Source of the DNA: Citricoccus sp. CH26A
GTDB lineage: Bacteria; Actinomycetota; Actinomycetes; Actinomycetales; Micrococcaceae
Direction of reading: 5' to 3'
NCBI RefSeq assembly: GCF_000224415.1
Contig: NZ_AFXQ01000004.1
Span: forward strand, 1 to 64,000
DNA length: 64,000 nt
Shown: positions 11,001 through 24,389 of the stretch, in pieces
How the letters are laid out: every line of letters begins with the position of its first letter
Numbering within the stretch: the first letter of the stretch is position 1
The notes under the pieces: generated by a model
What the model was told of the DNA's origin: nothing
The model's input: only the letters and a program-made list of their open reading frames with translations
Database searches by the model: none
Position numbers and translations under genes: made by a program

Positions 11001-11359
11001 ATGTTGGCGCCGATGAGCTCCACGCCGTACCGCTCCAGCACGCCGTTGGCATCCAGGGCGATCGCCGTGTTCAGGGCGGTCTGGCCACCGAGGGTCGGCA
11101 GGATGGCGTCCGGACGCTCGACGGCGATGATCTTCTCGACCACCTCGGGGGTGATGGGCTCCACGTAGGTGGCGTCGGCCAGCTCGGGGTCGGTCATGAT
11201 CGTGGCCGGGTTGGAGTTGACCAGCACGACGCGCAGGCCCTCCTCCTTCAGGACGCGGATGGCCTGGGTGCCGGAGTAGTCGAACTCGGCGGCCTGGCCG
11301 ATGACGATCGGGCCGGAACCGATGACCAGGACGGACTGCAGATCGGTGCGCTTGGGCAT
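8048..11359 (-). CDS. carB: Carbamoyl-phosphate synthase large subunit
   Basis: Synthesises carbamoyl phosphate from bicarbonate, ATP and the ammonia delivered by CarA. The full-length 1103-residue protein has two homologous ATP-grasp halves: the first opens with [22 protein letters not shown], the second with [21 protein letters not shown] near residue 560. The C-terminal ~150 residues are the methylglyoxal synthase-like regulatory domain ([21 protein letters not shown]). The start is ATG, six bases after carA. It supplies both pyrimidine and arginine synthesis, and here is controlled with pyrimidine genes. Confidence 0.98.
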   Translation of the reverse strand: MPKRTDLQSVLVIGSGPIVIGQAAEFDYSGTQAIRVLKEEGLRVVLVNSNPATIMTDPELADATYVEPITPEVVEKIIAVERPDAILPTLGGQTALNTAIALDANGVLERYGVELIGANIEAIELGEDREKFKGVVERCGAESARSVIVHSMDEAFAAAETLGYPMVVRPSFTMGGLGSGMAYDEEDLRRIAGAGIQYSPTSEVLLEESILGWKEYELEMMRDRNDNVVVVCSIENFDPVGVHTGDSITVAPAMTLTDREYQRLRDIAIAVIREVGVDTGGCNIQFAVEPSTGRIVVIEMNPRVSRSSALASKATGFAIAKIATKLSLGYTLDEIPNDITRKTPASFEPVLDYVVVKVPRFAFEKFPAADPTLTTTMKSVGEAMAIGRNFTEALQKALRSLEQKGAELSFVRPAVDEVPALIEQSKVPTTDRLAQVQRALLGGATVEQLFEATAIDPWFLDQLVLINEVAAEVAAAPELSEPVLRLAKRHGFSDAQIGQLRHMDPSVVRGVRHALGVRPVYKTVDTCAAEFEAYTPYRYSSYDLEDEVTAHDKPSVIILGSGPNRIGQGIEFDYSCVHATLALRAAGHETVMVNCNPETVSTDYDISDRLYFEPLTLEDVLEVIAAEERSGGVLGVFVQLGGQTPLKLAQQLADAGVPILGTSPEAIDLAEHRGEFARVLDEAGLVSPKNGTAVSFADAKKVADEIGYPVLVRPSYVLGGRGMEIVYDEPSLSRYIENATEITVDHPVLVDRFLEDATEIDVDALYDGTDLFIGGIMEHIEEAGIHSGDSACVLPPINLGPDTLDRVREATRGIAAGVGVRGLINIQFALASDVLYVIEANPRASRTVPFVSKATGVQLAKAAALIGTGRTIADLRAEGMLPASHDGSSLPLDAPVAVKEAVLPFARFRTPEGRVVDSLLGPEMRSTGEVMGIDKYFDTAFAKSQSAANNPLPTSGKVFLSVANRDKRGIVMPAKRLIDLGFTIVSTGGTAEVLRRNGVQADVVRKIADARSAEGEGTVLELLGAGQIALVLNTPSGGDSRGDGYEIRAAATSIGVPMITTLAEFGAAIQAIEAQREYAWDVTSLQEHDARLAAAIGRAGTGA

Positions 11360-11365
11360 CTGGGT

Positions 11366-12562
11366 TCAGGCTCCTTCAGCGGGATTGGTGGTCTGGGGGG
11401 CGCCGGCGGCGGAGTGCTCGGTCATCATGGTGATGAACTCGTCGAACAGGTCGATCGAGTCGTTGGGGCCGGCGGCGGACTCGGGATGGAACTGGACGGA
11501 GAAGGCCGGGCGGTCCAGCAGGCGCAGGCCCTCCACGACCTGGTCGTTGAGCGACCAGTGCGAGACCTCCACCCGGCCGTAGGCGGACTCGGGTGCCTGG
11601 ACCGGCTCCCCCAGGGGTGCGTCCACGGCGAAGCCGTGGTTCTGGGAGGTGATCTCCACCCGGCCGGTGGACTTGTGCATCACCGGCTGGTTGGGCCCGC
11701 GGTGGCCGAAGGGCAGCTTGTAGGTCCCGAAGCCGAGGGCCCGGCCGAAGACCTGGTTGCCGAAGCAGATGCCGAAGAACGGGATCCCGGCGTCCAGGAC
11801 CTGGCGCAGCAGGGCCACCTGCTCGTCCGCGGTGGCCGGGTCGCCCGGACCATTGGACAGGAACACGCCGTCGGGGTCCAGGGCGGTGATGTCCTCGAAC
11901 GTCGCGGTGGCCGGCAGCACGTGCAAACGGACGCCCCGGGAGGCCAGGTGGCGCGGGGTGGCGGCCTTGAGCCCCAGGTCGATCGCGGCGATCTCGTGCA
12001 GGGGCTCACCCTGCCAGCCGTGGTCGGCGGGCTCCACCACGTAGGGGGCGTCCGTGGTGACCTGCTCGGCCAGCCGGGCACCGGCCATCGGCGGCTGGGC
12101 CTGGACCTCGGCGATGAGTTCGCCCTCGGGGCGCCGGGCGGCCTCGCCGGAGAAGATCCCGGCCTTCATGGACCCCTCGCTGCGCAGGTGGCGGGTGATC
12201 GCCCGGGTGTCCACGCCCTGGATCCCGACGACGCCGCGGGCCACCAGCTCCTCGTCGAGGCTGCGACGGGCACGCCAGTTGGACGGGCGGCGTGCCGCGT
12301 CCCGCACCACGTAGCCGGCGGCGAAGATGTCACGGGACTCGGCGTCCTCGTCGTTCACGCCGGTGTTGCCGATGTGGGGCGCGGTCTGCACGATGATCTG
12401 CCGCGCGTAGGAGGGGTCGGTCAGGGTCTCCTGGTAACCGGTCATGCCGGTGGTGAAGACCGCCTCGCCGAGGGTGGTGCCGGTGGCACCGTAGGCCTGG
12501 CCGCGGTGGACGGTGCCGTCGCCCAGGACGAGAACGGCCGGTTCAGGGTTCAACAGGCTCAC
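11366..12562 (-). CDS. carA: Carbamoyl-phosphate synthase small (glutaminase) subunit
   Basis: Hydrolyses glutamine and channels ammonia to CarB. The protein is 398 residues. The N-terminal CPSase domain contains TGMTGYQETLTDPSY, and the C-terminal class I glutamine amidotransferase domain has the nucleophile Cys266 in GICFGNQ with His359 and Glu361 in VQFHPES. Many homologues have GHQ where this reads GNQ; the catalytic triad itself is complete. The start is GTG, with GGAG about eight bases upstream. It is followed by carB and preceded by the small membrane protein at 12607-13143. Confidence 0.97.
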   Translation of the reverse strand: MSLLNPEPAVLVLGDGTVHRGQAYGATGTTLGEAVFTTGMTGYQETLTDPSYARQIIVQTAPHIGNTGVNDEDAESRDIFAAGYVVRDAARRPSNWRARRSLDEELVARGVVGIQGVDTRAITRHLRSEGSMKAGIFSGEAARRPEGELIAEVQAQPPMAGARLAEQVTTDAPYVVEPADHGWQGEPLHEIAAIDLGLKAATPRHLASRGVRLHVLPATATFEDITALDPDGVFLSNGPGDPATADEQVALLRQVLDAGIPFFGICFGNQVFGRALGFGTYKLPFGHRGPNQPVMHKSTGRVEITSQNHGFAVDAPLGEPVQAPESAYGRVEVSHWSLNDQVVEGLRLLDRPAFSVQFHPESAAGPNDSIDLFDEFITMMTEHSAAGAPQTTNPAEGA

Positions 12563-12606
12563 GGAAGGTACTCCATCTGCTGGTGGGGGTGAGGGGAAGT
12601 CGTGGT

Positions 12607-13143
12607 TCAGGCGGCGGCGCGGGTGCCGCCGTCGTGGTGGGGGACGATGTGCTCGATCGCGGACCGCAGCGGGTCACGGTCCCGGGCGGCCCGGGTGCGG
12701 AACCCGGTAGTGACCTCCTGGCCGCCCAGCAGCCAGGTCATGACGACCAGCCCGCCGGACTCGACGAACTTGCCGCTCATGCCGGAGTCCAGGCCGACCT
12801 CGAGCAGGTCCGCGGCGGGGATGAGGAAGTTGGCGCTGCCCTCGCGCAGCACGACCACCCCCTCGGGGTGGACCTCGAGCCGGGCGTTGGTGCGCAGGCC
12901 CAGCCCGTGCACGGCGATGCGGTCCAGGTAGTCGCGGCCGCGGACGGTGTTCACGTACATGCCCTCCGCGCCCGCCGACGGCGACGCCTCGAGCAGGTGC
13001 GCGGGCACCGGCGCCGGGGCGGGGATGTCCTGCTGGCGTCGCTTCCGGTTGCGCCAGCCCCACCACATCAGGACACCGATGGCGATCACCACGATCACCG
13101 TCAGGATCGCGATGAGGGTGTACTCGGCGCTGTAGTCGTTCAC
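12607..13143 (-). CDS. Single-pass membrane protein with PH-like domain, in the pyr operon
   Basis: The protein is 178 residues. Residues ~8-32 (YTLIAILTVIVVIAIGVLMWW) are one transmembrane helix followed by a basic RNRKRRQQ stretch, so the rest should face the cytoplasm. The soluble part (about 60-165) is beta-rich (GLRTNARLEVHPEGVVVLREG, LIPAADLLEVGLDSG), consistent with the PH-like domain annotated for actinobacterial proteins at this locus. It lies between pyrC and carA, so it should be co-transcribed with pyrimidine genes, but nothing in the sequence assigns it an enzymatic role. Function unknown. Confidence 0.85.
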   Translation of the reverse strand: MNDYSAEYTLIAILTVIVVIAIGVLMWWGWRNRKRRQQDIPAPAPVPAHLLEASPSAGAEGMYVNTVRGRDYLDRIAVHGLGLRTNARLEVHPEGVVVLREGSANFLIPAADLLEVGLDSGMSGKFVESGGLVVMTWLLGGQEVTTGFRTRAARDRDPLRSAIEHIVPHHDGGTRAAA

Positions 13144-13161
13144 GTCTGGGAGGGTCCTTCT

Positions 13162-14504
13162 CTAGTGGGTGCGGGGCGTGGCCAGGGCGCGGTCACGCAC
13201 CACCGGGTGCCCGTGGTTGAACACGTCGGTGACCTGGCCGGGCAGTTCCATGCCGCGGTACGGGCTGTTCCTCGAGCGCGTGGCGTGGGTGGCGGGATCC
13301 ACCGTGCGCCTGACGTTCGGGTCGTAGACGGTCACGTTGGCCGGGGCCCCGGTCTCGAAGACACCGGCGGCGGAGATCCGGCCCTGGTCCGTGAGCCGGG
13401 CGATCCGCGCCGGTGTGGAGCTGAGGATCCGGGACACGCCCGCCCAGTCCATCAGTCCGGTGTCCACGAGGGCGTGCTGGACCACGGGCAGGGCCGTCTC
13501 CAGCCCGGTCATGCCCATCGCCGCCACCGTCCACTCGCACTCCTTGGTCTCGGCGGTGTGCGGGGCGTGGTCGGTGCCGACCGTGTCGATCGTCCCGTCC
13601 GCCAGGCCCTCGCGCAGGGCCATCACGTCCGCCTCGCGGCGCAGCGGCGGGTTCACCTTGAAGACCGGGTCATAGCTGCGCACCAGCTCCTCGGTGAGCA
13701 GCAGGTGGTGCGGGGTGGCCTCGGCGGTGACCTCGATCCCGCGCTCCTTGGCCCAGCGGATGATCTCCACGGAACCGGCGGTAGAGACGTGGCACACGTG
13801 CAGCCGCGAGCCGACGTGCTGGGCCAGCAGCACGTCCCGCGCGATGATGGCCTCCTCGGCGACGGCCGGCCAGCCGGACAGCCCGAGAACCGAGGACAGC
13901 TCGCCCTCGTTCATCTGCGCGCCCTCGGTCAGCCGGGGTTCCTGCGCGTGCTGGGCCACGACGCCGTCGAACGCCTTGACGTACTCCAGCGCCCGGCGCA
14001 TCAGCACGGGGTCGGCGACGCACATCCCGTCGTCGGAGAAGACGCGCACCTCGGCCCGGGAGGCGGCCATGGCACCGAGCTCGGCGAGGCGCTCCCCCGC
14101 CAGGCCCACGGTGACGGCGCCCACCGGGTGCACGTCGCACCAGCCGGCCTCCCGGCCCAGCTGCCAGACCTGCTCGACGACGCCCGCGGAGTCTGCGACC
14201 GGCGTCGAGTTCGCCATGGCGTGCACCGAGGTGAAGCCGCCCATGGCGGCGGCCCGGGTCCCGGTCTCCACCGTCTCGGCGTCCTCCCGGCCCGGTTCAC
14301 GCAGGTGGGTGTGCAGGTCGACCAGTCCCGGCAGGACGATCCGCCCGGAGGCGTCCACGGTCTCGAGCGGGCCGTCGCCCGCCTCGGCGCGGGAGCGCGC
14401 CTCAGGCCCGACCGCGGCCAGCAGTCCGTCCTCGATGAGCATGTCGGAGGTGGTGCCGTCCGGCAGGGTGCCGCCGGAGATCAGGTATCGGGGTGCGGTG
14501 GGGC

Positions 14505-14508
<4 letters not shown>
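13162..14508 (-). CDS. pyrC: Dihydroorotase
   Basis: Third step of pyrimidine synthesis: cyclises carbamoyl aspartate to dihydroorotate. The 448-residue amidohydrolase is of the class I type. Metal ligands His66 and His68 lie in [12 protein letters not shown]; further ligands are in FSDDG, VCHVS and the [12 protein letters not shown] motif. The start is GTG at 14508, overlapping the pyrB stop by four bases, so the two are coupled. Eighteen bases separate it from the membrane protein gene downstream. Confidence 0.97.
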
Positions 14509-16193
<1,685 letters not shown>

Positions 16194-16211
16194 GTGTCTG
16201 GTCCGGCGTCA

Positions 16212-16217
16212 ACCCTA
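16212..16217 (-). promoter_or_regulatory. Candidate -10 box of the pyr operon
   Basis: Minus-strand TAGGGT fits the actinobacterial TANNNT -10 pattern and would start transcription near 16205, giving a leader of about 73 bases that includes both hairpins. No clear -35 element is seen upstream. The gap (16133-16283) is shared with the divergent prsW gene. Confidence 0.45.
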
Positions 16218-16283
16218 CCACCGGGACCCGTCGCCACGGGGCAGAGACGGGACGTGACGGACCGGGATGACAGGATGGGAGGC

Positions 16284-17506
16284 ATGTCACAGCAGGTCGG
16301 CGGCCCCGGGCCGCAACCGCCCGCGCCCACCCCCTACGCGACCGCGCCCACACCCCGTCAGCTCGAGCGGGGCCGGCGTCGCTCCACCGCCGCCGTGACC
16401 GTCCTGCTGGTGCTCACCGCCGCCGTCGCGGTCCTGGTGGCGCGGTTCCTCGCCTCGGCCCTGGGTCCGGACACCCTGTTCGTGGTCGGGCTGCTCGCCC
16501 TCGTCCCCCTGGCGATCGTGCTGGTCGGGCTGTGGTGGATCGACCGGTGGGATCCGGAACCGCGGGGCTGGCTGGCCTTCGCCCTGCTGTGGGGGCCGGG
16601 GTGTCCGTGTTCGGCACCCTCGTGCTCGGGGAGGCGTTCACGGCAGCCTTCGGCGGGTTGTCCGCCCTGGACGCCGGCACCTTCGGCGCGGTGGTCCAGG
16701 CCCCGGTCGTGGAGGAGGTCATGAAGGGGGCCGGGCTGATCGTCGTCTTCCTGGCGGCGCGGTCGCACTTCGACGGGCCCGTGGACGGGGTCGTCTACGC
16801 CGGGATGGTCGCCGCCGGCTTCGCCTTCACCGAGAACATCCTCTACTTCGGCGCCGCCTACGGCGAGGTGGGGTGGGGTCCGGAACTGGCCGTCACCTTC
16901 GTGCTGCGGGGGCTGTTCTCGCCCTTCGCCCACGTGCTGTTCACCGTCTGGATCGGGTTCTTCCTGGGCGTCGCCGCCCACCGGATGGGTCCCGGGTCCC
17001 ACGCCGCCCCGGCCCGCTGGGCGGGATGGTTCCTGCTGGGCCTGGTCCCGGCCGTCCTCGGGCACGTCCTGTGGAACGGCGGCCTCGCGCTGCTCTTCGA
17101 CGACTTCTTCTCGTTCTACGTGCTGCTGCAGGTGCCGCTGTTCCTCGCCGCGATCGCGGCCGTGCTGCTGTTGATGCGCGGTGAGCGGCGCCTGGCCCAC
17201 GAGAAGCTGGCCCACTACGAGCGGACCGGATGGCTGCTGCCCCAGGAGACGGTCATGTTCGGCACCCGGGCTGGCCGGCTCCAGTCCCGGCGCTGGGCCC
17301 GCCGTGCCGGCGCCGGTGACCAGCTGGTGCGGCTCGAACGCACGGCGCGCCGGCTGGCCGCCGTGCGGCACCGGCTCGACCGGGGACACGACGTGGAGCG
17401 CAACGCCGCCGAGGAGTCCCGGCTGCTGCGGGCCACGGTCCGCCAGCGCCAGGAGCTGCTGGCAGCGGTCGGGTCGGCCGGGGTCAGTCCAGCAGGGTCG
17501 GCTTGA
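16284..17506 (+). pseudogene. prsW: PrsW-family intramembrane protease, frameshifted (probable sequence undercall)
   Basis: PrsW proteins are multi-pass membrane proteases; the Bacillus member cleaves an anti-sigma factor. The N-terminal part (ATG 16284 after GGGAGG, to about 16590) has two membrane helices and IDRWDPEPRGW, then the frame breaks. The rest continues in the -1 frame with all family motifs: VEEVMKG, FTENILYF, SPFAHVLF and GHVLWNGG. The break is at the G5 run 16591-16595; one extra G restores a single 407-residue reading (1223 bases, one short of a multiple of three). The tail overlaps the end of nusB by 23 bases. It is probably intact in the cell; the literal sequence is broken. 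Confidence 0.85.
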
Positions 17507-17894
17507 GCTGCTGGATGCGGCCGAGCAGACCGTTGACGAACTCCGGGGAGGCGTCGGTCGAGAGCTCCTTGGCCATGGTGACGGACTCGGCCACGGCCAC
17601 GCCGTCCGGGACGTCGTCGTTGAACAGCAGCTCCCAGGCGCCGATGCGCAGGATCGAACGGTCCACCGCGGGCATCCGGTCCAGGGTCCAGCCCTGGGCG
17701 TAGGAGGAGAGGATCTCGTCGATCCGCTCCTGCTCGGCGATGACGCCGTGGATGATCTCGACCGTGTACGGGTTGATCACCTGCTCCGTCGACGTCCGGC
17801 GGGAGGTGATGCCCTCATCCGGCGTGGTCCCCCGCTGCTCGGCCTCGAACAGGATCTCCAGGGCGCGCCTGCGGGCGCGGCCTCGTGCACTCAC
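17484..17894 (-). CDS. nusB: Transcription antitermination factor NusB
   Basis: RNA-binding helical protein of the rRNA antitermination complex, acting with NusE (S10) at boxA. The 136-residue length and the signature stretches RRRALEILFEAEQRG, VDRSILRIGAWELLF and FVNGLLGRI are typical. The GTG start at 17894 lies seven bases after the efp stop, the usual efp-nusB order in actinobacteria. Its 3' end overlaps the convergent prsW tail. Confidence 0.96.
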   Translation of the reverse strand: MSARGRARRRALEILFEAEQRGTTPDEGITSRRTSTEQVINPYTVEIIHGVIAEQERIDEILSSYAQGWTLDRMPAVDRSILRIGAWELLFNDDVPDGVAVAESVTMAKELSTDASPEFVNGLLGRIQQLKPTLLD

Positions 17895-17901
17895 CGGCGG
17901 A

Positions 17902-18465
17902 TCAGTCGTTCACGCGGCCGAGGTAGTCACCGGTGCGGGTGTCCACCTTGACCTTGGTGCCCTGGTCCACGAACAGCGGGACCTGGATCTCGTAACCGGT
18001 CTCCACCGTGGCCGGCTTGGTGCCGGCGGAGGAACGGTCCCCCTGCAGGCCCGGCTCGGTGTAGGTGATCTCCAGGACCACCGACGGCGGCATGTCCAGG
18101 TACAGCGGGGTGCCCTCGTTCATGGCGATGGTCACCTTCTGGTTCTCCAGCATGAAGTGCGCGGCGTCCCCGACCACGGCCGGGGAGACCGTGATCTGGT
18201 CGTAGGTGTCCAGGTCCATGAACACGAAGTCCTCGCCGTCCTGGTACAGGTACTCGTAGTCCGAACGGTCCACGGTGGCGGTCTCGACCTTGGCCCCGGC
18301 GTTGAAGGTCTTGTCCACGAGCTTGCCCGTGGTGATGTTCTTCATCTTCGTGCGCACGAAGGCGCCGCCCTTGCCCGGCTTCACGTGCTGGAACTCGATC
18401 ACGTTCCACAGGTGGCCGTCCATCTTCAGGACGGTGCCGTTCTTGATGTCATTGCTGGTTGCCAC
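17902..18465 (-). CDS. efp: Elongation factor P
   Basis: Relieves ribosome stalling at polyproline. It is 187 residues with the three-domain EF-P layout; the tip loop of domain I reads KPGKGGAF with Lys32 at the position that contacts the peptidyl-transferase centre. No EpmA/EpmB-type modification gene is in the window. The start is GTG at 18465 with GGAGAAG seven bases upstream. A good -10 box (TAGAAT) lies 42 bases upstream, so efp-nusB can be transcribed separately from the aro genes. Confidence 0.97.
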   Translation of the reverse strand: MATSNDIKNGTVLKMDGHLWNVIEFQHVKPGKGGAFVRTKMKNITTGKLVDKTFNAGAKVETATVDRSDYEYLYQDGEDFVFMDLDTYDQITVSPAVVGDAAHFMLENQKVTIAMNEGTPLYLDMPPSVVLEITYTEPGLQGDRSSAGTKPATVETGYEIQVPLFVDQGTKVKVDTRTGDYLGRVND

Positions 18466-18506
18466 AGTCTTCTCCGTCTGTTGCCTCGTTCGAAGTCCAG
18501 TCGACC

Positions 18507-18512
18507 ATTCTA
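18507..18512 (-). promoter_or_regulatory. -10 box of the efp-nusB promoter
   Basis: Minus-strand TAGAAT, one change from TATAAT, lies in the 66-base gap between the aroB stop and efp. Transcription would start near 18500, with a leader of about 35 bases carrying the efp ribosome binding site. The -35 region is not convincing. Confidence 0.55.
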
Positions 18513-18531
18513 GGCGATGACCGGGGTCCGG

Positions 18532-20260
<1,729 letters not shown>

Positions 20261-20264
<4 letters not shown>

Positions 20265-21501
20265 TGCAGCGGATCGCCCATCGGTGCCTCGGCAGCGGAG
20301 ACCCCGGTGGACTCCGGTGCGGGCAGGGGCTCGAGGGCCGCCACGAAGTTGTCCAGGTTCCGCCGGGTCTCGGCGACCGAGTCCCCGCCGAACTTCTCCA
20401 GGACGGCCTGGGCGAGGACGAGGGCGACCATGGCCTCCGCGACGACGCCCGCGGCCGGGACGGCGCAGACGTCCGAGCGCTGGTGATGGGCCCGGGTGTC
20501 CTGTCCGGTGGCGGTGTCCACGGTCTTCAGGGCGCGGGGCACGGTGGCGATCGGCTTCATGCCGGCGCGGACGCGGACCACTCCCCCGGTGCTCATGCCG
20601 CCCTCGATGCCCCCGGCGCGGTTCGAGGTGCGCAGCGGGTGGCCGTCCTGGCCCCGGATGATCTCGTCATGGGCGGCGGTGCCGCGGCGGGCGGCCGTGG
20701 TGAAGCCGTCCCCGACCTCCACGCCCTTGATGGCCTGGATGCCCATGAGGGCGGCGGACAACCGCGAGTCCAGCCGACGGTCCCAGTGGACGTGGCTGCC
20801 CAGCCCCACGGGCACACCGTAGGCCAGGACCTCGACGACGCCGCCGAGGGTCTCGCCCTCCTTGTGGGCGGCGTCCACCTCGGCCACCATCGCGTCGGAG
20901 GTCAGTTGGTCGAAGCAGCGCAGCGGGTCGGCGTCCAGCGCCACCACGTCGTCCGGGCCCGGCAGTGCCGAGTCCTCCGGCACCGAGACGGTGCCGACCG
21001 CCGTGGTGTGCGAGACGGTCCGGATGCCCAGTTGCGCCAGGAAGGAGCCGGCCACCGTGCCCAGGGCCACGCGGGCGGCGGTCTCGCGGGCCGAGGCCCG
21101 CTCGAGCAGCGGGCGGGCCTCGTCGAAGCCGTACTTCTGCATGCCCGCGAGGTCGGCGTGACCGGGCCGCGGGCGGGTGAGGGCGGCGTTGCGCGCCAGG
21201 CCCTCCAGTTCCTCGGCGTCCACGGGATCGGCCGACATGACCTTCTCCCACTTGGGCCACTCGGTGTTGCCGATCTCGATCGCCACGGGCGAACCGAGCG
21301 TGGAGCCGTGGCGGACGCCGCCGAGCAGCGTCACCTGGTCCTGCTCGAACTTCATCCGGGCCCCCGGCCGTAGCCGAGCCGGCGGCGCGCGAGGGCCTCC
21401 TGGACCATGACGGTCGTCAGGGGGATGCCCGCGGGCAGCCCTTCGATGATTCCAACGAGTGCGGGCCCATGTGATTCGCCCGCTGTCAACCAGCGCACCA
21501 T
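20261..21501 (-). pseudogene. aroC: Chorismate synthase, frameshifted (probable sequence undercall)
   Basis: Makes chorismate from EPSP with reduced FMN. The N-terminal piece [18 protein letters not shown] ends in [12 protein letters not shown] and a stop; the next 364 residues resume in another frame at [17 protein letters not shown]. In the family these are one continuous segment, LGYGRG-x-R-MKFEQD. The junction is a G5 run (minus strand, 21361-21365). One more G gives [10 protein letters not shown] and a 413-residue protein (1241 bases is one short of a multiple of three). FMN-binding [14 protein letters not shown] and the final [12 protein letters not shown] segment are intact. The gene should be essential for aromatic amino acids, so a sequence error is the likelier reading. 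Confidence 0.92.
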
Positions 21502-21550
21502 GGACTTGATTCTCTCACGCACCGCCGGGCCCGCCGGACGGTGTGACGGA

Positions 21551-22480
21551 TCAGGACCCGGCCGGCGGCGCGGGCTCGCGCGCGGGCAGGCCGATCGCCG
21601 CGGCCATCGCACCGGTGACGGCGGCCCAGTCGGGTTCGGCGGTGCCCGTCCGGACGCGGGCCGTGAAGAGGCGGACCTGCTCGACGGCCTGGTACAGCAG
21701 CATCTCCAGCCCGCTGACCACGTCCCCGCCCTGACCGGACCATGCCGAGGCCAGGGCCGAGGGCCAGGGGTCGTAGGCGGCGTCCAGCAGGGGCGGCAGT
21801 CCCCGCGTGCCGGCGGGGCCGGTGGCGGCCAACGCCGCCGCGGTCGGGTCGGCGGCTCGGGGCGGCAGCGTGGAGACGACCGCGCGGAACCCGGGCGTCG
21901 AGGCCGGGAAGTCCGCCAGCGTGCGCACCGCGGCGTCGAGGCCGAAGGCGCGCGCCAGCGTCACCTGCCCCACCGCCCGGTCCGGGTTCCGCACGAAGAC
22001 CTCGATCCCGTCCAGACCCAACTGCGCGGCGGCGGCGATGGCCGCCGCGGCCGTTCCCCCACCGCCCAGGATGCCCATCCGGCCACCGGTGGCACCCCGG
22101 TCGAAGCCGGCGGCGACGAGGGCCCGGACGATGCCGTCCACATCCGTGTTGTGACCGGACAATGAGCCGTCGGTCCCTCGGACGACCGTGTTGAGCACGC
22201 CGAGCCGTTCCACGCGGGGCGAGACCGAGTCCATGAGCCCGACCATCGGGGCCTTCAGGGGCATCGTCACGGACAGGCCGAGCCAGTCCGCCCCCGACGC
22301 GGCAGCGGCGCCGAGCCCGGCCACGAACCCGGACAGCTGTTCCGGCGTGACGTCGTGGGCGCGGTAGTCGATGTCGAGGCCCAGGACGCGATAGGCCGCC
22401 GCGTGCAGGTCGGGGGACTTCGAGTGGGCGATGGGATGCCCGAGCACGCCCGCGTGCCAGCGGTGCACCGGTTCAGCCAC
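21551..22480 (-). CDS. aroE: Shikimate dehydrogenase
   Basis: Reduces 3-dehydroshikimate with NADPH. It is 309 residues. The substrate-binding [16 protein letters not shown] is near the N-terminus, the catalytic Lys is in MPLKAPM, and the dinucleotide motif [12 protein letters not shown] follows mid-protein. The start is GTG 22480, which overlaps the mltG stop by eight bases; the longer open frame upstream lacks similarity. It sits 49 bases before aroC. Confidence 0.95.
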   Translation of the reverse strand: MAEPVHRWHAGVLGHPIAHSKSPDLHAAAYRVLGLDIDYRAHDVTPEQLSGFVAGLGAAAASGADWLGLSVTMPLKAPMVGLMDSVSPRVERLGVLNTVVRGTDGSLSGHNTDVDGIVRALVAAGFDRGATGGRMGILGGGGTAAAAIAAAAQLGLDGIEVFVRNPDRAVGQVTLARAFGLDAAVRTLADFPASTPGFRAVVSTLPPRAADPTAAALAATGPAGTRGLPPLLDAAYDPWPSALASAWSGQGGDVVSGLEMLLYQAVEQVRLFTARVRTGTAEPDWAAVTGAMAAAIGLPAREPAPPAGS

Positions 22481-23851
22481 AGATCTCCTTGTTCTCGGCA
22501 CAGTAGTCGCGGTACTCCTGCTGGTACGTCCGGTGGGTGGCGTAGTCCCGGGCGAACTTCGTCTCACCGGTCTCGATGTTCGTGGTCACCCAGTAGTAGA
22601 ACTCGTTGTCCTCCGGGCTGGACGCGGCATCGATCGCCTCCGTGGACGGCGCGCCGATCGGTCCGGGGGAAGGCCGCGGTGGGCGTAGGTGTTGTACTCG
22701 TTCGAGGCGTCCTCCTTCTCCTCCTGGGTGAACTGGAGCTGGCGCTGGCCCAGTCCGTAGATCACGGTCGCGTCGATCTGCAGCCTGCCGTCGGTCTCCG
22801 GGTTGTCCGGGTGCAGGCGGTTCTCGATGATCCCGGCCACCGTGGCGTAGTCCTTCGGCAGCGCCTCCGCCTCCAGGATCGATGCGATGGTGAGCGTGCG
22901 GAGCTGCTCGGCCTCGTCGGTCACGCCGTCCGCCTCCAGGGTGGCGAAGGTCGGTTCGGTCAGCAGGGTGAGGATCTCGGCCGGTTCGGCCTCGATGTCG
23001 AAGCGGTACTCCCCCGGTGCCAGGTAGCCCTCGAGGCTGGGCGCCGTCTCCGGCAGCCCGAAGTCCGTGGGATCCTCCGCCGCGGCCTCGAGGTCTTCCA
23101 CCGGGATGCCCGTGGAGGTGGAGATCGCCTCGAAGGCCTCGTTCAGTCGCATGCCCCGGTTGATGGCCACGTAGTGGACCTGGCCCACGCCCTCCCGCTG
23201 CAGGATGGCGGCGGCGTCCGAGGCCTTCATCTGCGACCGCAGCGGATAGTCGCCGGGCTGGATGGAGTTCTCCGAGCGCGACTGGTTGACCGCCTCGATG
23301 AACGCCTCCCGGCTGGCCACGATGTCCTGGTCCTCCAGTCGCGTGCCGATCGCCAGGGCGCCCTCACCCTGGTTCACCGTGAAGACGACCTCCTCACCGC
23401 CGGGGCCGGGATAGTCCTTGGCGGCCGGTGAGGGAAGCAGTCCCCGGACCCCCAGGGACAGGCCGACCACCAGCAGCACGAACACGCCGAAGGCCGAGAC
23501 CAGGGCGATGTTGCGCCGGCGGCGGCGCTTGCGCCGGGCCTCCCTCTTGGCCTGCTGGGAGGCGTCCTTGGCGCGGTCCGGGTTGATGGTCACCGTCTGG
23601 TAGCCCTGCCGGCTGGAGGGCCGGACGATGACGGGGGTCGCCGGCGCGCCGTGGACCTCGCCACGCTGCTCCGGGTACTGGCGGCGGTCCTCGTCCAGGT
23701 CCTGGCCGTCCTGGCCGGGCTCGGGGCTGTCCCCGCTCTCGGAGCCCTGCGCCCTGGCCTCGGGGTCACTCCCCGCCGCGGGCTCGTTCCCGGGCTGGGC
23801 GTCCGCGGACGCGCCGGTGCCCTCGGGGTCTTCAGGAGTCAGGTTGGTCAC
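22473..23851 (-). pseudogene. mltG: Endolytic transglycosylase MltG, frameshifted (probable sequence undercall)
   Basis: MltG cleaves nascent glycan strands at the membrane. A long Asp/Glu/Pro-rich cytoplasmic region is followed by a basic KRRRRRRN stretch and one membrane helix (NIALVSAFGVFVLLVVGLSL), then the YceG domain with SILEAEAL holding the catalytic Glu. After YNTYAHRGLPP the frame breaks; the family ending resumes one base later as GPIGAPSTEAIDAA and EFYYWVTT. The break is a five-base C run on the coding strand (22665-22669); adding one base gives 459 residues. The start is GTG 23851 with AAGGAG upstream, overlapping the ruvX end. Confidence 0.9.
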
Positions 23852-24389
23852 GCGTGACGTCCTCTCCTTCGTTCGGATCACCGGCAGGGATGGGGACGGG
23901 ACGACCCGCGTCCCGCTGGAGTGATTGTTGCATAGTCAAGGCCTGCTCAAGGATCTGCACCGCGGCGACCTGGTCCACGACCTCACGATGCTGCCGGCTG
24001 TTCCGGCCGGCCTCGTGCAGCTGCCGGTGGGCGGTCACCGTGCTCAGCCGTTCATCGACCAGGCGGACCCCGGCGCGGCTGCCGGCCCGGAACAGCTCCG
24101 CAGCCAGCTTTCCGGCGTAGTCCACGGCGTCCTGGGTGGAGGCAGTGGGGTGCCCCTGCAGGTTGACCGGATGGCCCACGTAGACCGTGACCGCGTCACG
24201 GTCCAGGGCCTCCCGGACGATCATGCGCCGGTCGGACCCCTTCCGCGCGTCGCGCCTGAGGGTCTTCACCGGCGTGGCCATGATGCCGTCCGGGTCGGAG
24301 GCGGCCAGCCCGACGCGCGCGCGCCCGACGTCGACCCCGAGCCGGACGCCGCGCGGGAGCGCGGGCGGTGGCAGCGGTGCCTCGCTCAC
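23832..24389 (-). CDS. ruvX: RuvX/YqgF Holliday junction resolvase-like protein
   Basis: RNase H-fold putative nuclease involved in pre-16S rRNA maturation in other bacteria. The protein is 185 residues. The first catalytic Asp is in RLGVDVGRARVGLA, and YVGHPVNLQG plus VRLVDERLSTVTAHRQL match the family. The GTG start overlaps the alaS stop by three bases, and the alaS-ruvX-mltG order is the common one in actinobacteria. The C-terminal ~25 residues are a variable charged tail. Confidence 0.94.
   Translation of the reverse strand: MSEAPLPPPALPRGVRLGVDVGRARVGLAASDPDGIMATPVKTLRRDARKGSDRRMIVREALDRDAVTVYVGHPVNLQGHPTASTQDAVDYAGKLAAELFRAGSRAGVRLVDERLSTVTAHRQLHEAGRNSRQHREVVDQVAAVQILEQALTMQQSLQRDAGRPVPIPAGDPNEGEDVTRDQPDS

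Noticed and set aside
11700-11770. Inactive CarA because GNQ replaces the common GHQ after the nucleophile
   Set aside because: Cys266, His359 and Glu361 are all present; the neighbouring residue varies in the family.
7877-12592. A 1571-codon open frame on the plus strand opposite pyrF, carB and carA
   Set aside because: It is antisense to well-identified enzymes; its composition (Gly/Arg/Val/Asp/His-rich) is what the complement of high-GC codons gives, with no family similarity.
16358-17389. Long minus-strand frame opposite prsW
   Set aside because: Its Gln/His/Pro/Gly-rich composition is antisense noise; the plus-strand reading has the PrsW motifs and membrane helices.
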